From Oxalobacteraceae bacterium OTU3CAMAD1 (GTDB lineage Bacteria > Pseudomonadota > Gammaproteobacteria > Burkholderiales > Burkholderiaceae_D), in contig CP099650.1 in assembly GCA_024123915.1 (NCBI GenBank), forward strand, positions 7,254,001 through 7,318,000: 64,000 nt of DNA. The letters are read 5' to 3'. Below are positions 23,781 through 32,944 of this stretch, one piece after another. Each line of letters opens with the position of its first letter. Positions within the stretch are counted from its first letter, which is position 1. Both the position numbers and the translations under genes were made by a program. Under the pieces are notes generated by a model. It searched no databases and was not told the origin of the DNA. It was given only the letters and a program-made list of their open reading frames with translations.

Positions 23781-25358
23781 CTATAAGCCGCAGCAGGCCT
23801 TGTATTTTTTCCCGCTACCGCAAGGGCAAGGCTCGTTGCGGCCAACCTTTTCATTGCCGATGCGTTGTTTGACGGTCGCCGGCAACGGGCTTGCTTCTTC
23901 CTTTGCGTTGTTGTTTTGGATTTGAGACAACGATATTGCCGATATAGCGTTAGTGACGAAATCGCGCATACGCGTTTCGCGGTTCGGACACGGCCGGCCC
24001 TGTTCGTCGAACAAGAGGCGCGTCAACGCGAAACTCTCAAGCTGTGCAGCGGAGAGCTTGCCGCGTGACGCCATGAGTCTGTTGATCAACGCCGGCGCCA
24101 TCTGAAGCGCTTGATTGGACGTCGCCTCGTCGTGGTCGCCGACGGCATTCTCGAAAGCTTTCTGCACCAGGGCGAGCGCTTCGATCCATTTCCCCGGTTC
24201 TTCCCGCGACATATAAAGGTCGGCAAGGTCCAGGTGGGCCTGATTGACTCTCAGCATAGCGCGTTGGAGGAGCTCTTCTGCTTTAGATAATCCTCCGGGC
24301 AATGAGCCATTGCGAATGAGGACGCCAACCGCGCGCTGGGCGATGTGAAGGCCCGCATCACTTGCCCGTTGTAGCCAGGTGAGCGCCGCTGCTTCGTTCG
24401 CCGCCACCCCTTCGCCGTGATACAAAGCCTGGCCCGCCTGATATTGGCCGATGGGGTAGCCGGCTTCCGCAGCGCGCAATGTCAAATCGAACGCCGTTTT
24501 GGCGTTGGCCGCCACGCCCTGCCCTTCCCGATAGATCGTCGAAAGGAGAACCAATGCAAGCGGATGGTCTTCAGCGGCCGCGCGCTCCAGATAATCCCTG
24601 GCCCGATCATGGTCAATTGGTCCCTCATGCAGGCCCAACAGTGCCGAGCGACCGCACCATGCGAGGGCATCGATGTCGCCATCCTGGCAGGCCATCTCAA
24701 TGAGATCGACGCCTCGGCCGATATTCTCTTGCCCGCGTTTTCCCTCTGACAACGCGAGCCCATATTGGTAGCGTGCCCGGGTGTAGCCCGCATCGCTGGC
24801 GTAGCGGAGCAGGTCAAGCGCCCGTTCCGTCATCGCGAAGTTGGACGCCGACTGCTTCAGCAGCAGCATCGCGGCCCGGTACTGGTCCGTGGGACGGCTT
24901 TCAAACAACGCCCGGTAGCACACCGCACTCAGTTCGTCCGGGCTTTCATCGACCATGAGGTAGTCGGGTACTTGAGCCCCATGATTTTTCTGACGAAAGA
25001 CAACTTCAATCAGCGCCATCACGTCGACGAGCGCCTGCCTGGCCATGGCTTGCAGTTGTTCCTCACTCCGCAGACTTTCCTCCGGATGCGCTGCCCAATT
25101 CCCCCAACGCCGCAACTTATGCAGAAGTTCTTGAATGTCCGCGTTGATCAAATGCGACTTGACGAGCGCATTGATCTTTCCCTCCAGGCCCAACTTCCAC
25201 TCGCTGTCGTACGGATAGAGCATGTCGCAGCATAGACTGGCAAGCGCGCGGGTCTGAATGAGCGCGTGTGCGGGGAATTGATGCTGGCTGCGTTTGGCGA
25301 CGCCGTAGACCGATGCGATTCGGGTGGAGACCAGCTCGGCGAATTCGAGATCGTTCAT
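23781..25358 (-). CDS. Sel1-repeat protein with DUF4145-like head and SEC-C tail
   Basis: 525 aa. The N-terminal 130 residues resemble a DUF4145/HEPN-like module with RRWGNWAAHPEES (R-x6-H pattern). The centre holds several Sel1/TPR-like repeats, less regular than in the next gene (for example YQYGLALSEGKRGQ and YQAGQALYHGEGV). The C-terminus is a textbook SEC-C zinc motif, GRNEPCPCGSGKKYKACC. Sel1 repeats mediate protein contacts, and SEC-C motifs bind zinc and partners such as SecB. Last gene of the four-gene signalling operon, 10 bp after the pure Sel1 gene. Confidence 0.82.
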   Translation of the reverse strand: MNDLEFAELVSTRIASVYGVAKRSQHQFPAHALIQTRALASLCCDMLYPYDSEWKLGLEGKINALVKSHLINADIQELLHKLRRWGNWAAHPEESLRSEEQLQAMARQALVDVMALIEVVFRQKNHGAQVPDYLMVDESPDELSAVCYRALFESRPTDQYRAAMLLLKQSASNFAMTERALDLLRYASDAGYTRARYQYGLALSEGKRGQENIGRGVDLIEMACQDGDIDALAWCGRSALLGLHEGPIDHDRARDYLERAAAEDHPLALVLLSTIYREGQGVAANAKTAFDLTLRAAEAGYPIGQYQAGQALYHGEGVAANEAAALTWLQRASDAGLHIAQRAVGVLIRNGSLPGGLSKAEELLQRAMLRVNQAHLDLADLYMSREEPGKWIEALALVQKAFENAVGDHDEATSNQALQMAPALINRLMASRGKLSAAQLESFALTRLLFDEQGRPCPNRETRMRDFVTNAISAISLSQIQNNNAKEEASPLPATVKQRIGNEKVGRNEPCPCGSGKKYKACCGL

Positions 25359-25368
25359 GGTCGCAAGG

Positions 25369-26967
25369 TTAGGTGAGGTGCGGCGCCTGCAGCCGCTGGC
25401 GCGCCTGCGCCAACTGTTCGCCGTCCATGCGCGACGCAGCCGTTTTCAGATACCGCTCGGCGGCGCCGAAGCCGCCGCGTTCCGCCATCGCCAGCCATAA
25501 CCACGCCTGCGTCACGTCGGCCCGCACGCCCTGCCCCACAAGATACATCAATCCAAGATTGAACTGCGCGCGCAAGTGCCCCTGCCCGGCCGCCTGCAAA
25601 TACCAGTGGTGGGCCTGCGCATAATCCTGCGGCATGCCCTGGCCGTTGTCATAGCGCAGACCGAGCGCGAACTGCGCCAGCGTATGCCCCTGCGCCGCCG
25701 CCTTGGCATACCAGCCGTTGGCCTGCGCGCTATCGGGCTGCGGTCCCTCGTCGCTATCGAACAGCAGCGCGAGGTTGTACTGCGCGGCCGCGTAATCCTG
25801 TTCGGCCGCGCGCCGGTACCACAGCATCGCCTTGCGCAAATCCTTCGGCACGCCGCGACCCGTCTCGTAGCGCAGGCCCAGATCGAACTGCGCCCGCAGG
25901 TGGCCCTGGTCGGCCGCCTTGCGATACCAGAAAATCGCTTCCTGGTGATCCATCGGCACGCCGTGGCCGGCGTCGTACAGAAGGCCGAGATGGTATTGCG
26001 CGCCGGGATAGCCCTGCTCCGCCGCCTTGCGGTACCAGAGCTGCGCCTGGCCATAATCCTGCGGCACGCCCTGGCCGTGATCGTAGCGCAGCCCCAGATT
26101 GTTCTGCGCCCCCGCGTGACCCTGCTCGGCCGCCTTGCGGTACCAGTCCAGCGCCTTCTGCTCGTCGCGCGGCACGCCCTGGCCGTTGTCGTAGATCAGA
26201 CCCAGATTGAACTGCGAGCTGGCGTGATCCTGCTCCGCTGCGCGGCGATACCACAGGATGGCCTTCTGGCTGTCCTGCGCGATGCCGTCGCCCTTGTCGA
26301 AGCGCAGCGCCAGATTGAACTGCGCCGGCGCGTAACCCTGGTCGGCCGCCTTGCGGTACCACGACATCGCCTGCCCCACATCCTGCGGCACGCCCTGGCC
26401 GTTGTCGTAGCGCAGACCGAGGTTGAACTGCGCGCGCGCGTAGCCCTGCTCCGCCGCCTTGCGGTACCAGGCGATCGCCTGCTTGAAGTCCTGCGGCACG
26501 CCCTTGCCGGTGTCGTACATCATGCCCAGATTGTTCTGCGCGCCGGCGTCGCCCTGCTCGGCGGCCTTGCTGAACCAGTACATGGCTTTCTGCGTGTCCG
26601 CTTCCAGCCCCTGGCCCTTGGCGTACAACCAGCCAAGGTTGTACTGGGCGGCGGCGTAGCCCTGCTCGGCGGCCAGCTTGTACCAGGCCGCCGCTTCCTC
26701 GTAATTCTGCTCGACGCCCTGGCCCTTCTGGAACATCACGCCCAGGTTGTACTGCGCGTGCTCCAGCCCCTGCATCGCGGCCTGGCGATACCAGACAACC
26801 GCCAGCTCAAAGCTTTGCGCCACGCCCTGGCCGTTGAAGTACATAAAGCCCAGGCTATGCTGGGCGTTGGCGATACCACGTTCGGCTTGCTGCTTGACAC
26901 GCAGGAACTCGGCTGTGTAGGTGCCGCCTTTATTGGCATCGGGTCCGTCAGGCGTGTATTTCGTCAT
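25369..26967 (-). CDS. Protein of thirteen perfect Sel1 repeats
   Basis: 532 aa with no signal peptide or membrane segment. From about residue 34 to 505 it is a solenoid of 13 Sel1-like repeats of exactly 36 residues, with no insertion or deletion, each close to AQfNLGlrYdnGqGVPqD-x4-A-x-x-WYrkAAeqG. At DNA level this is a 108-bp tandem repeat, so copy number may vary among strains. Expected to be a cytoplasmic scaffold. It lies 17 bp after the REC-GGDEF-EAL gene and 10 bp before a second Sel1 gene, which ties it to the c-di-GMP module. Confidence 0.9.
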   Translation of the reverse strand: MTKYTPDGPDANKGGTYTAEFLRVKQQAERGIANAQHSLGFMYFNGQGVAQSFELAVVWYRQAAMQGLEHAQYNLGVMFQKGQGVEQNYEEAAAWYKLAAEQGYAAAQYNLGWLYAKGQGLEADTQKAMYWFSKAAEQGDAGAQNNLGMMYDTGKGVPQDFKQAIAWYRKAAEQGYARAQFNLGLRYDNGQGVPQDVGQAMSWYRKAADQGYAPAQFNLALRFDKGDGIAQDSQKAILWYRRAAEQDHASSQFNLGLIYDNGQGVPRDEQKALDWYRKAAEQGHAGAQNNLGLRYDHGQGVPQDYGQAQLWYRKAAEQGYPGAQYHLGLLYDAGHGVPMDHQEAIFWYRKAADQGHLRAQFDLGLRYETGRGVPKDLRKAMLWYRRAAEQDYAAAQYNLALLFDSDEGPQPDSAQANGWYAKAAAQGHTLAQFALGLRYDNGQGMPQDYAQAHHWYLQAAGQGHLRAQFNLGLMYLVGQGVRADVTQAWLWLAMAERGGFGAAERYLKTAASRMDGEQLAQARQRLQAPHLT

Positions 26968-26984
26968 GCTGCTTCACTGATTGT

Positions 26985-29267
26985 TCAAGCCTGGATTGCG
27001 ACCATGGCCGGTTGGGTGTCTGTAGTCGGCGTCTTCGCCGCGTTGGGTGTCGTCGCGGAGGAAGCCGACAAGCGGTTCTGGTCCATCAGCACGTCGATAA
27101 AACTGAGCAGAGAGATCGGGCGGTGGTAGAAATAGCCCTGCATCGTGGTGCAGCCGTTGGCCTGCAGGTAGCGCGCCTGCACGTCGGTCTCCACGCCTTC
27201 CGCCACCAGGTGCAGGCCAAGGCCGCGCGCGATCGAGATGATCGCCAGGATCACCGGGTAGTGGCCGTTCTCGTCGTGGATCTCCTTGACGAAGGACTGG
27301 TCGATCTTGATGGTGTGGATGGGGAAGCGGTGCAGATACGACAGCGACGAATAGCCGGTGCCGAAATCGTCGATCGCCACCGACACGCCCAGCTGGCAAA
27401 GCTTGTTCAACTGTTCGATCGCGTACTGCGGATTGCGGATGCAGATGTTCTCGGTGATCTCGACTTCGATCTGCGCCGGCGAGATGCCGTAGCGCGTCAG
27501 CGCGCCGCGCATCTTCTCGAAGAAGTCGCCCCGGTCCAGGTATTGCGGCGACAGGTTCAGCGACAGGCGTATCGCCTCGCCGCCGGCGGCGTTCCACTGC
27601 AGCAGATCGCGGCACAGGGCGCCCAGCATCCAGTCCGAGATCGGCAGCATCAAGCCGTTTTCCTCGGCGAACGGCAGGAACTCGCCGGCCGACAGCAGCC
27701 CGCGCTGCGGGTGGTTCCAGCGCATCAAGCCTTCGGCGCCGATGATGCGGCCGGTGGCGACGTCGAGCTGCGGCTGGTAGTACATTTCCAGTTCGTTGAG
27801 CTCCAGCGCCTTGCGCAGGCTTTGTTCCAGCGCGATCTTCTGGTGCGACACGTCGAGCATCGAGTCGTGATAGAAGCTGTGGCCATTCTTGCCAAGCGCC
27901 TTGACCTGGTACATGGCGATGTCCGCGTGGCGCAGCAGCTCGTCGATGGTCTCGCCGTCGTTCGGATAGATGGCGATGCCGATCGAGGCGGAGATGTGCA
28001 CCTGGTGGCCATCGAGGTCGAACGGCTCGTGCAGGCTTTCGAGGAACTTGTCGGCGATGGCCTTGGCATCCTGGCGGTCGCGCAGCTCGGGCAGCACGAT
28101 GGTGAATTCGTCGCCGCCCTGGCGCGCCAGGGTGTCGCCCCGGCGCAGGCATTCCTTGAGCCGCTGCGACACCTGCTGCAGCAGTTCGTCGCCCTTGACG
28201 TGGCCCAGCGTATCGTTGACCAGCTTGAAGCGGTCAAGGTCGATGAACATCACCGCCAGCTCGGTCAGTTTGCGCTTGGCCTGGATCACGGCCAGGCCGA
28301 GACGGTCCTTGAACAGCATGCGGTTCGGCAGGTCGGTCAGGATATCGTGGTAGGCCTGGTAGGAGATCACTTCCTCGGCGCGCTTGCGGTCCGTGATGTC
28401 GCGGGCGACGCCGTAGGTGCCGAAGAATTCGTGCTTCTTGACGCTGTGGTCGGGGACGTGCATGCCGATGGCGTTGAGCGAAATCGTCATCAAGGTGTTG
28501 TTGAAGGTGCGCTCGATGCCGCCGCCGGTGTTGCACTTGAGGCGCAGCTCGACGTTGCGCGAGGCCCGTTCGTCGACGCGGCGTTCGTTGAAGGCGTAGC
28601 GGGCGCGCTCCTGGTCCTCGTCGTGCACCAGGATCGAATAGTGCTTGCCGATCAGCTCTTCGCGGGTGAAGCCGAGCAGCTGCTGCACGCGGTCGTTGAT
28701 GAAGGTGAATTTGCCTTCGTGGTTCAGCGTGTAGATGATGTCCGGCGAGCTGTCGACCAGGTAGCGGTACATCTTCTCCGAGTTTTCCAGCTTGGAGGCG
28801 ATGCGCTCGTTGTCGACGGCCAGGCGGCGCTTTTGCAGCGCGTTCTCCACGGTCTTGAGCAGCTCTTCGCGGCTGTAAGGCTTGCGCAGGTAATCGTAGG
28901 CGCCGCGTTTGAGCGCGCCGATGGCGGCGTCGATGCCGACCTCCCCGCTCATGACGATGACGTCGCCGTCGATGCCCTTGGCGTTGATGAAGTCCATGAT
29001 CTCGTGACCGCTCATGTCGGGCAGGCGCAGGTCGAGCAGAATCAGATCGAATTTCAGTTTGGTCAGCTGGGCCAGCGCCTCGCTGCCGCAAGTCGCGGTC
29101 ACCAGATGGTAGTCGCGGTCGCGCAGCAGTTCGTACAACGACGACAGCAGGCGCGGTTCGTCGTCCACCAGCAGGATGCGGGGCCAATTATCGGCGGCGT
29201 GGGCGACGGGGGTTGGGTCGTCCGAACTCGTTTCTGGGGCGGCGTGGCCGGCGGGAGTCAGGTTCAT
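26985..29267 (-). CDS. REC-PAS-GGDEF-EAL response regulator (c-di-GMP)
   Basis: 760 aa. Domains in order: receiver (about 30-145, phospho-acceptor D79 in LLDLRLPDMSG), a coiled linker, PAS (about 160-290), GGDEF (about 310-480) and EAL (about 490-740). The GGDEF site is intact (RQGGDEF). The phosphodiesterase signature reads EGL instead of EAL, but DDFGTGYSS, KIDQSFVK and AEGVET are intact, so c-di-GMP hydrolysis is likely. The kinase gene lies 7 bp upstream, so the two probably form a two-component pair with c-di-GMP output. Net direction (synthesis or breakdown) cannot be read from sequence. Confidence 0.93.
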   Translation of the reverse strand: MNLTPAGHAAPETSSDDPTPVAHAADNWPRILLVDDEPRLLSSLYELLRDRDYHLVTATCGSEALAQLTKLKFDLILLDLRLPDMSGHEIMDFINAKGIDGDVIVMSGEVGIDAAIGALKRGAYDYLRKPYSREELLKTVENALQKRRLAVDNERIASKLENSEKMYRYLVDSSPDIIYTLNHEGKFTFINDRVQQLLGFTREELIGKHYSILVHDEDQERARYAFNERRVDERASRNVELRLKCNTGGGIERTFNNTLMTISLNAIGMHVPDHSVKKHEFFGTYGVARDITDRKRAEEVISYQAYHDILTDLPNRMLFKDRLGLAVIQAKRKLTELAVMFIDLDRFKLVNDTLGHVKGDELLQQVSQRLKECLRRGDTLARQGGDEFTIVLPELRDRQDAKAIADKFLESLHEPFDLDGHQVHISASIGIAIYPNDGETIDELLRHADIAMYQVKALGKNGHSFYHDSMLDVSHQKIALEQSLRKALELNELEMYYQPQLDVATGRIIGAEGLMRWNHPQRGLLSAGEFLPFAEENGLMLPISDWMLGALCRDLLQWNAAGGEAIRLSLNLSPQYLDRGDFFEKMRGALTRYGISPAQIEVEITENICIRNPQYAIEQLNKLCQLGVSVAIDDFGTGYSSLSYLHRFPIHTIKIDQSFVKEIHDENGHYPVILAIISIARGLGLHLVAEGVETDVQARYLQANGCTTMQGYFYHRPISLLSFIDVLMDQNRLSASSATTPNAAKTPTTDTQPAMVAIQA

Positions 29268-29274
29268 AATGGCC

Positions 29275-31431
29275 TTAAACTGAATCCATCAACCGCGTTT
29301 GCACGCCGCCGACGGGACTGGAACTGCTACGCGCGGGCAGCAAAATTTCGAAAGTGGTTCCCGCCTTGCCGGAACGGCAAGTGATCAGGCCCTGCATCTT
29401 CTTCACCAGGCCGTGGACGATCGACAGGCCCAAGCCATGGTGCGGGCCTTCCTTGGTGCTGCGCACCTGGGAGAACAGATTGGCCAGCACGTCGGCCGAC
29501 AGCCCCGGGCCGGTGTCGCCGATGACCAGCTCCAGATACAGCTTGCGCTCGCGGTTCACGTGGCCGCGGTTGGCGATTTCGATCTTGCCGCCGTCGGGCA
29601 TGGCCTCGACCGCGTTCTTGATCAGGTTGACCAGGATCTGCTTGAGCAGGTCGGCGTCGCCCTCGATGTCGGCCGGCTCCTCCTGCATGCGCACCACGAT
29701 CTGCACCGACGCCGGCACGAAGTCGGTGGCGCGGAACAGGCGCAGCACGTCGTCGACCACGCGCGCGACATCGGTGGCGCGCGTGGTCTCGGTCGGCTGC
29801 AGATCGGCCAGGCCGTTGATCAATTGTCCGACGCGGTCGATCTCCTCGTTCAGGATCGACATCTCGCCGACCACGGGCTCGCGCCTGGCCAGCTTGCTGT
29901 CGAGGACCGACAGATAGTTCTTGATGATCGACAGCGGATTGTTCACCTCGTGCACCACGCGGCGCGACGCTTCACGGTACTCCTCGGCGACATGGGCGAT
30001 CTGGCGCTTGGCGTGACCGCGCTCGCTGATCGCCGTCTCCAGCGCGGCGGCGGCCTGGGTGCCGAACGACTGCAGGAAGCGCGCGCGCTTCTGGTAGCTG
30101 GCCATCTGCCAGGCCGGCGCGCCGCCGATCAGCACACCGAGGCAGCGCTGGTTGGCCACCAGCGGCAGGCAGACCATGCTCTCGCTGCCGAGGATGCGGA
30201 ACAACTGGTCCTCGGCCACGCTCAATGGTGGTTGTAGTTGGCCGTCGCGGCTGATGATGGCCAGCTTGCGTTCCAGCGCGCACGCCGCCACCACACCGCC
30301 TTTGTTGAGCGGGATGATGAATTCGGAAAAACGCAGTTGCTGGTCGCCGGTGGCGGTGCCGTGCAGCGCGTGGCCGGTCGGGTTCTCCAGCAGCACCAGC
30401 GCGTTCTCGAAGTCGAACAGGATGCGCGCCGAACGCGTCATCGATTCGAGCAGGCCGGCCTCGCCGTTCTGGCGCGCGAAGGACTGGCCCATCTCGGACA
30501 CCAGCACCATGTTGCGCACTTCCTCGGACAGGCGCTGCTGCACCGGATCGACCACCGGCGGCGCGTAGGCGGCCGGCACCGGCACGTCGTCGACGCCGGT
30601 CAGGTCGATGCCCAGGTAATCGGCCGACTTTTCCACCTGGCGCGCGGCGTTGTTGACGATCTGCTCCAGCACCTCGCCATCGAGCCCGCACAAATAGGCG
30701 CCGCTCTCGATCGCCTCCTGCTGGTCGTCGTGGCAGCACAACAGGTGCGCCAGGCGCACGATACGGATCAAGGGATGCGAAGACTCCAGGCGCGCCAGCG
30801 GCTCGTGGTGATACAGCACGCTGTCGGCCAGGAAGGAGTCCAGGTGCCAGCGCTCGATCAGCCAGGCGCCCGCCTCCGAGTGCGTGATCTGCAAGGTGCG
30901 CTGTTCGACGGCGCACAGGTCCTCGTCGTCGCGCGCCATGAAGTTGAAGCCGTATTCCTTGGGCGCGGTCGCCAGCAGCGCCAGGCGGCCGACGTTGTGC
31001 AGCAGGCCGGCCAGATAGGCCTCCTCGACGTGCGGGTACTCCATCTTGCGGGCGATGTCGCGCGCGATGACGGCGGTCGTCAGCGAGCCTTTCCAGAAAC
31101 CGCGCAAGTCGGTGCTGCCGGAATGGGGGAAGCTGTTAAAGGTCTGGAACACCGATTCGCTGATCACCAGGGTCTTAATCATGTCGGTGCCGAGCGACAC
31201 CAGCGACTGCTCCAGGCCGACCGTACGGGCGTTGCGGTGGAAGGCCGAGCTGTTGGCGACGGTGAGGATCTTGCTGGTCATCGCCGCATCCTTGGCGATC
31301 AATGCGGCGAGCTCCGGCATGCCGGCGTCATCCGCCTGCAAGTGCTCGATCAACTTAATGAGTATCTGCGGCATGGCCGGCAGACGGGCAATCAGCAATC
31401 GATTGCGAATGTCATGGTCAGGTTGATGCAT
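29275..31431 (-). CDS. HDOD-GAF hybrid histidine kinase
   Basis: 718 aa from the ATG at 31431; an in-frame TTG at 31479 would add 16 residues and I consider it less likely. An HDOD domain occupies about residues 10-210 (ARLPAMPQILIKLIEHLQ start), a GAF-like domain about 290-460, and a kinase core follows with the phospho-acceptor H494 in RRVVHEVNNPLSIIKNY and an ATPase domain (VNLIKNAVEAMPDGG, GDTGPGLS, HHGLGLSIVHGLV). No membrane segment, so it senses an internal signal. First gene of the operon with the c-di-GMP regulator and the two Sel1 proteins. HDOD-kinase fusions are known but little studied. Confidence 0.9.
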   Translation of the reverse strand: MHQPDHDIRNRLLIARLPAMPQILIKLIEHLQADDAGMPELAALIAKDAAMTSKILTVANSSAFHRNARTVGLEQSLVSLGTDMIKTLVISESVFQTFNSFPHSGSTDLRGFWKGSLTTAVIARDIARKMEYPHVEEAYLAGLLHNVGRLALLATAPKEYGFNFMARDDEDLCAVEQRTLQITHSEAGAWLIERWHLDSFLADSVLYHHEPLARLESSHPLIRIVRLAHLLCCHDDQQEAIESGAYLCGLDGEVLEQIVNNAARQVEKSADYLGIDLTGVDDVPVPAAYAPPVVDPVQQRLSEEVRNMVLVSEMGQSFARQNGEAGLLESMTRSARILFDFENALVLLENPTGHALHGTATGDQQLRFSEFIIPLNKGGVVAACALERKLAIISRDGQLQPPLSVAEDQLFRILGSESMVCLPLVANQRCLGVLIGGAPAWQMASYQKRARFLQSFGTQAAAALETAISERGHAKRQIAHVAEEYREASRRVVHEVNNPLSIIKNYLSVLDSKLARREPVVGEMSILNEEIDRVGQLINGLADLQPTETTRATDVARVVDDVLRLFRATDFVPASVQIVVRMQEEPADIEGDADLLKQILVNLIKNAVEAMPDGGKIEIANRGHVNRERKLYLELVIGDTGPGLSADVLANLFSQVRSTKEGPHHGLGLSIVHGLVKKMQGLITCRSGKAGTTFEILLPARSSSSPVGGVQTRLMDSV

Positions 31432-31652
31432 CGTATCCAGCTTTGCCGCCAGTGGTCGTCGAATAAGGGAGGTACTCAACGGCTCAGTACCGCAAAAAGT
31501 TATTTTTCCATCAGTGTTTCAGGCAGGTTTTAGGCTTGAAATTACGTTTGGAAAAGTTATATTAGCATAAAGTATCATGATAACTTGGCAGCTATCAAGC
31601 AGATATCTATCTTTCATTCTAAACTATTTACATTTCCATACGTAAACAAGTG

Positions 31653-32930
31653 TTAACCTGGATGGCGTAGAAGCATGCGCCGGTAATGGCGCGACGTCAA
31701 CCATAAAAGGAGAGCAGAGGCACTAAAGGCCAGCTGTCCTGCGGCTAACCACAGCACGGAATGTGCTAAAAACGGCGCGATCACGCCCGCCACAAGCGCG
31801 CCCAGCATGGTGAGCGCGAACGATTGGCACGAGGCCACGGTGCCCCGGATGTGCGGGAACAGGTCCATCGCCAGCAGGGTGGCGGCGGGCGCCACGACCG
31901 ACATGCCGAAGTTGTAGAAAAGCAGAGGCGCGACCGACCAGGGCAGCGCTGGCGGGAACAGCAGATGGTACAAAACGTTCAGCACCGGGGCCGCGATCAG
32001 GAAACAGAAGCCGATGCCGATCTGTCGCGAAAATGTCATTTTCCCGGCCATGCGGTTGGCCGCCAGCGCGCCCAGGAAGATCCCGGACACCGCCGGGATG
32101 AACAGCCAGCCGAATTGCGACGGTCCCAGTCCGAGGTGCTGGGGCAGGAATTCCGGCGCCGCCGCGATGTACACGAACAGGCCCGCGAAGTTGAGCGCCA
32201 CCACGCCGGACTTCATGAGGAACAGCGGCGAGCGCAGGATGTCGCCGTAGTTGCGCGCCAGGTAGCGCGGGTTGAACGGCTGGCGCTTGTGCGGCGGCAG
32301 CGTCTCCGGCAGGCGGCGGTAGCAGTAGATGAACAGCAGGATCGTGTAGGCCAGCAGCGACAGGAAGATCGCGCGCCAGTCGAACAAGGTGACGATCCAG
32401 CCGCCGAGGATGGGCGCGATGGCCGGCGCGATCGAGAAGATCATCGTCACCAGCGACAGCAGGCGGGCGGCGGCGGCGTCATCGTACAGGTCGCGGATGA
32501 TGGCGCGCCCCACCACCACGCCGGCGCCGGCCGACACGCCCTGCATGATGCGGAACACCCACAGGTAATGCACCGTGTGCGCGGAGGCGCAGCCCAAGGT
32601 GCCGATGGCGAACATCACCAGCGATACCAGCACCACGTTGCGGCGTCCGAAGGCGTCCGCCAGGGCGCCGTGCCACAACACCATCGCGGCGAAGGCCAGC
32701 ATGTAGAACGTCAGGCTTTGCTGCACTTCGAGCGGAGTGGCGTTCAGCGAGGCCTGGATGTTGGGGAAGGCCGGCAGGTAGGCGTCGATCGAGAATGGCC
32801 CGAGCATCGACATCGCCGCCAGCATGGTCGCCAGCCCCGCCGCGCTGAGCACTTTCATGTGCGACGGCGGCGGCGGGGGGATGTCCTCGACAGGATCGGG
32901 CGGGAGATTGGCGGGAGGTGTCGGGAACAT
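31653..32930 (-). CDS. Bcr/CflA-type multidrug MFS transporter
   Basis: 425 aa, twelve predicted helices. After a Pro-rich cytoplasmic N-terminus (about 30 residues) comes GPFSIDAYLPAFPNI, the usual start of Bcr/CflA exporters, and loop 2-3 GALADAFGRRNVVL (motif A). The segment RIMQGVSAGAGVVVGRAIIRDLY contains motif C-like residues typical of drug/H+ antiporters. I use the ATG at 32930; a longer frame would overlap the upstream methyltransferase gene. The gap to that gene is 14 bp, so it may be co-transcribed. Confidence 0.88.
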   Translation of the reverse strand: MFPTPPANLPPDPVEDIPPPPPSHMKVLSAAGLATMLAAMSMLGPFSIDAYLPAFPNIQASLNATPLEVQQSLTFYMLAFAAMVLWHGALADAFGRRNVVLVSLVMFAIGTLGCASAHTVHYLWVFRIMQGVSAGAGVVVGRAIIRDLYDDAAAARLLSLVTMIFSIAPAIAPILGGWIVTLFDWRAIFLSLLAYTILLFIYCYRRLPETLPPHKRQPFNPRYLARNYGDILRSPLFLMKSGVVALNFAGLFVYIAAAPEFLPQHLGLGPSQFGWLFIPAVSGIFLGALAANRMAGKMTFSRQIGIGFCFLIAAPVLNVLYHLLFPPALPWSVAPLLFYNFGMSVVAPAATLLAMDLFPHIRGTVASCQSFALTMLGALVAGVIAPFLAHSVLWLAAGQLAFSASALLLWLTSRHYRRMLLRHPG

Positions 32931-32944
32931 CGGCGGGGCCTTTT

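Noticed and set aside
25369..26967. 108-bp periodicity considered as a CRISPR or satellite array
   Set aside because: The period equals 36 codons and the translated units are Sel1 repeats in one frame, so it is a coding repeat.
27012..29384. Plus-strand open frame of 790 codons opposite the GGDEF-EAL gene
   Set aside because: Shadow frame; similar long antisense frames lie opposite leuS, surA, lptD and pntB and none shows a domain or a ribosome-binding site.
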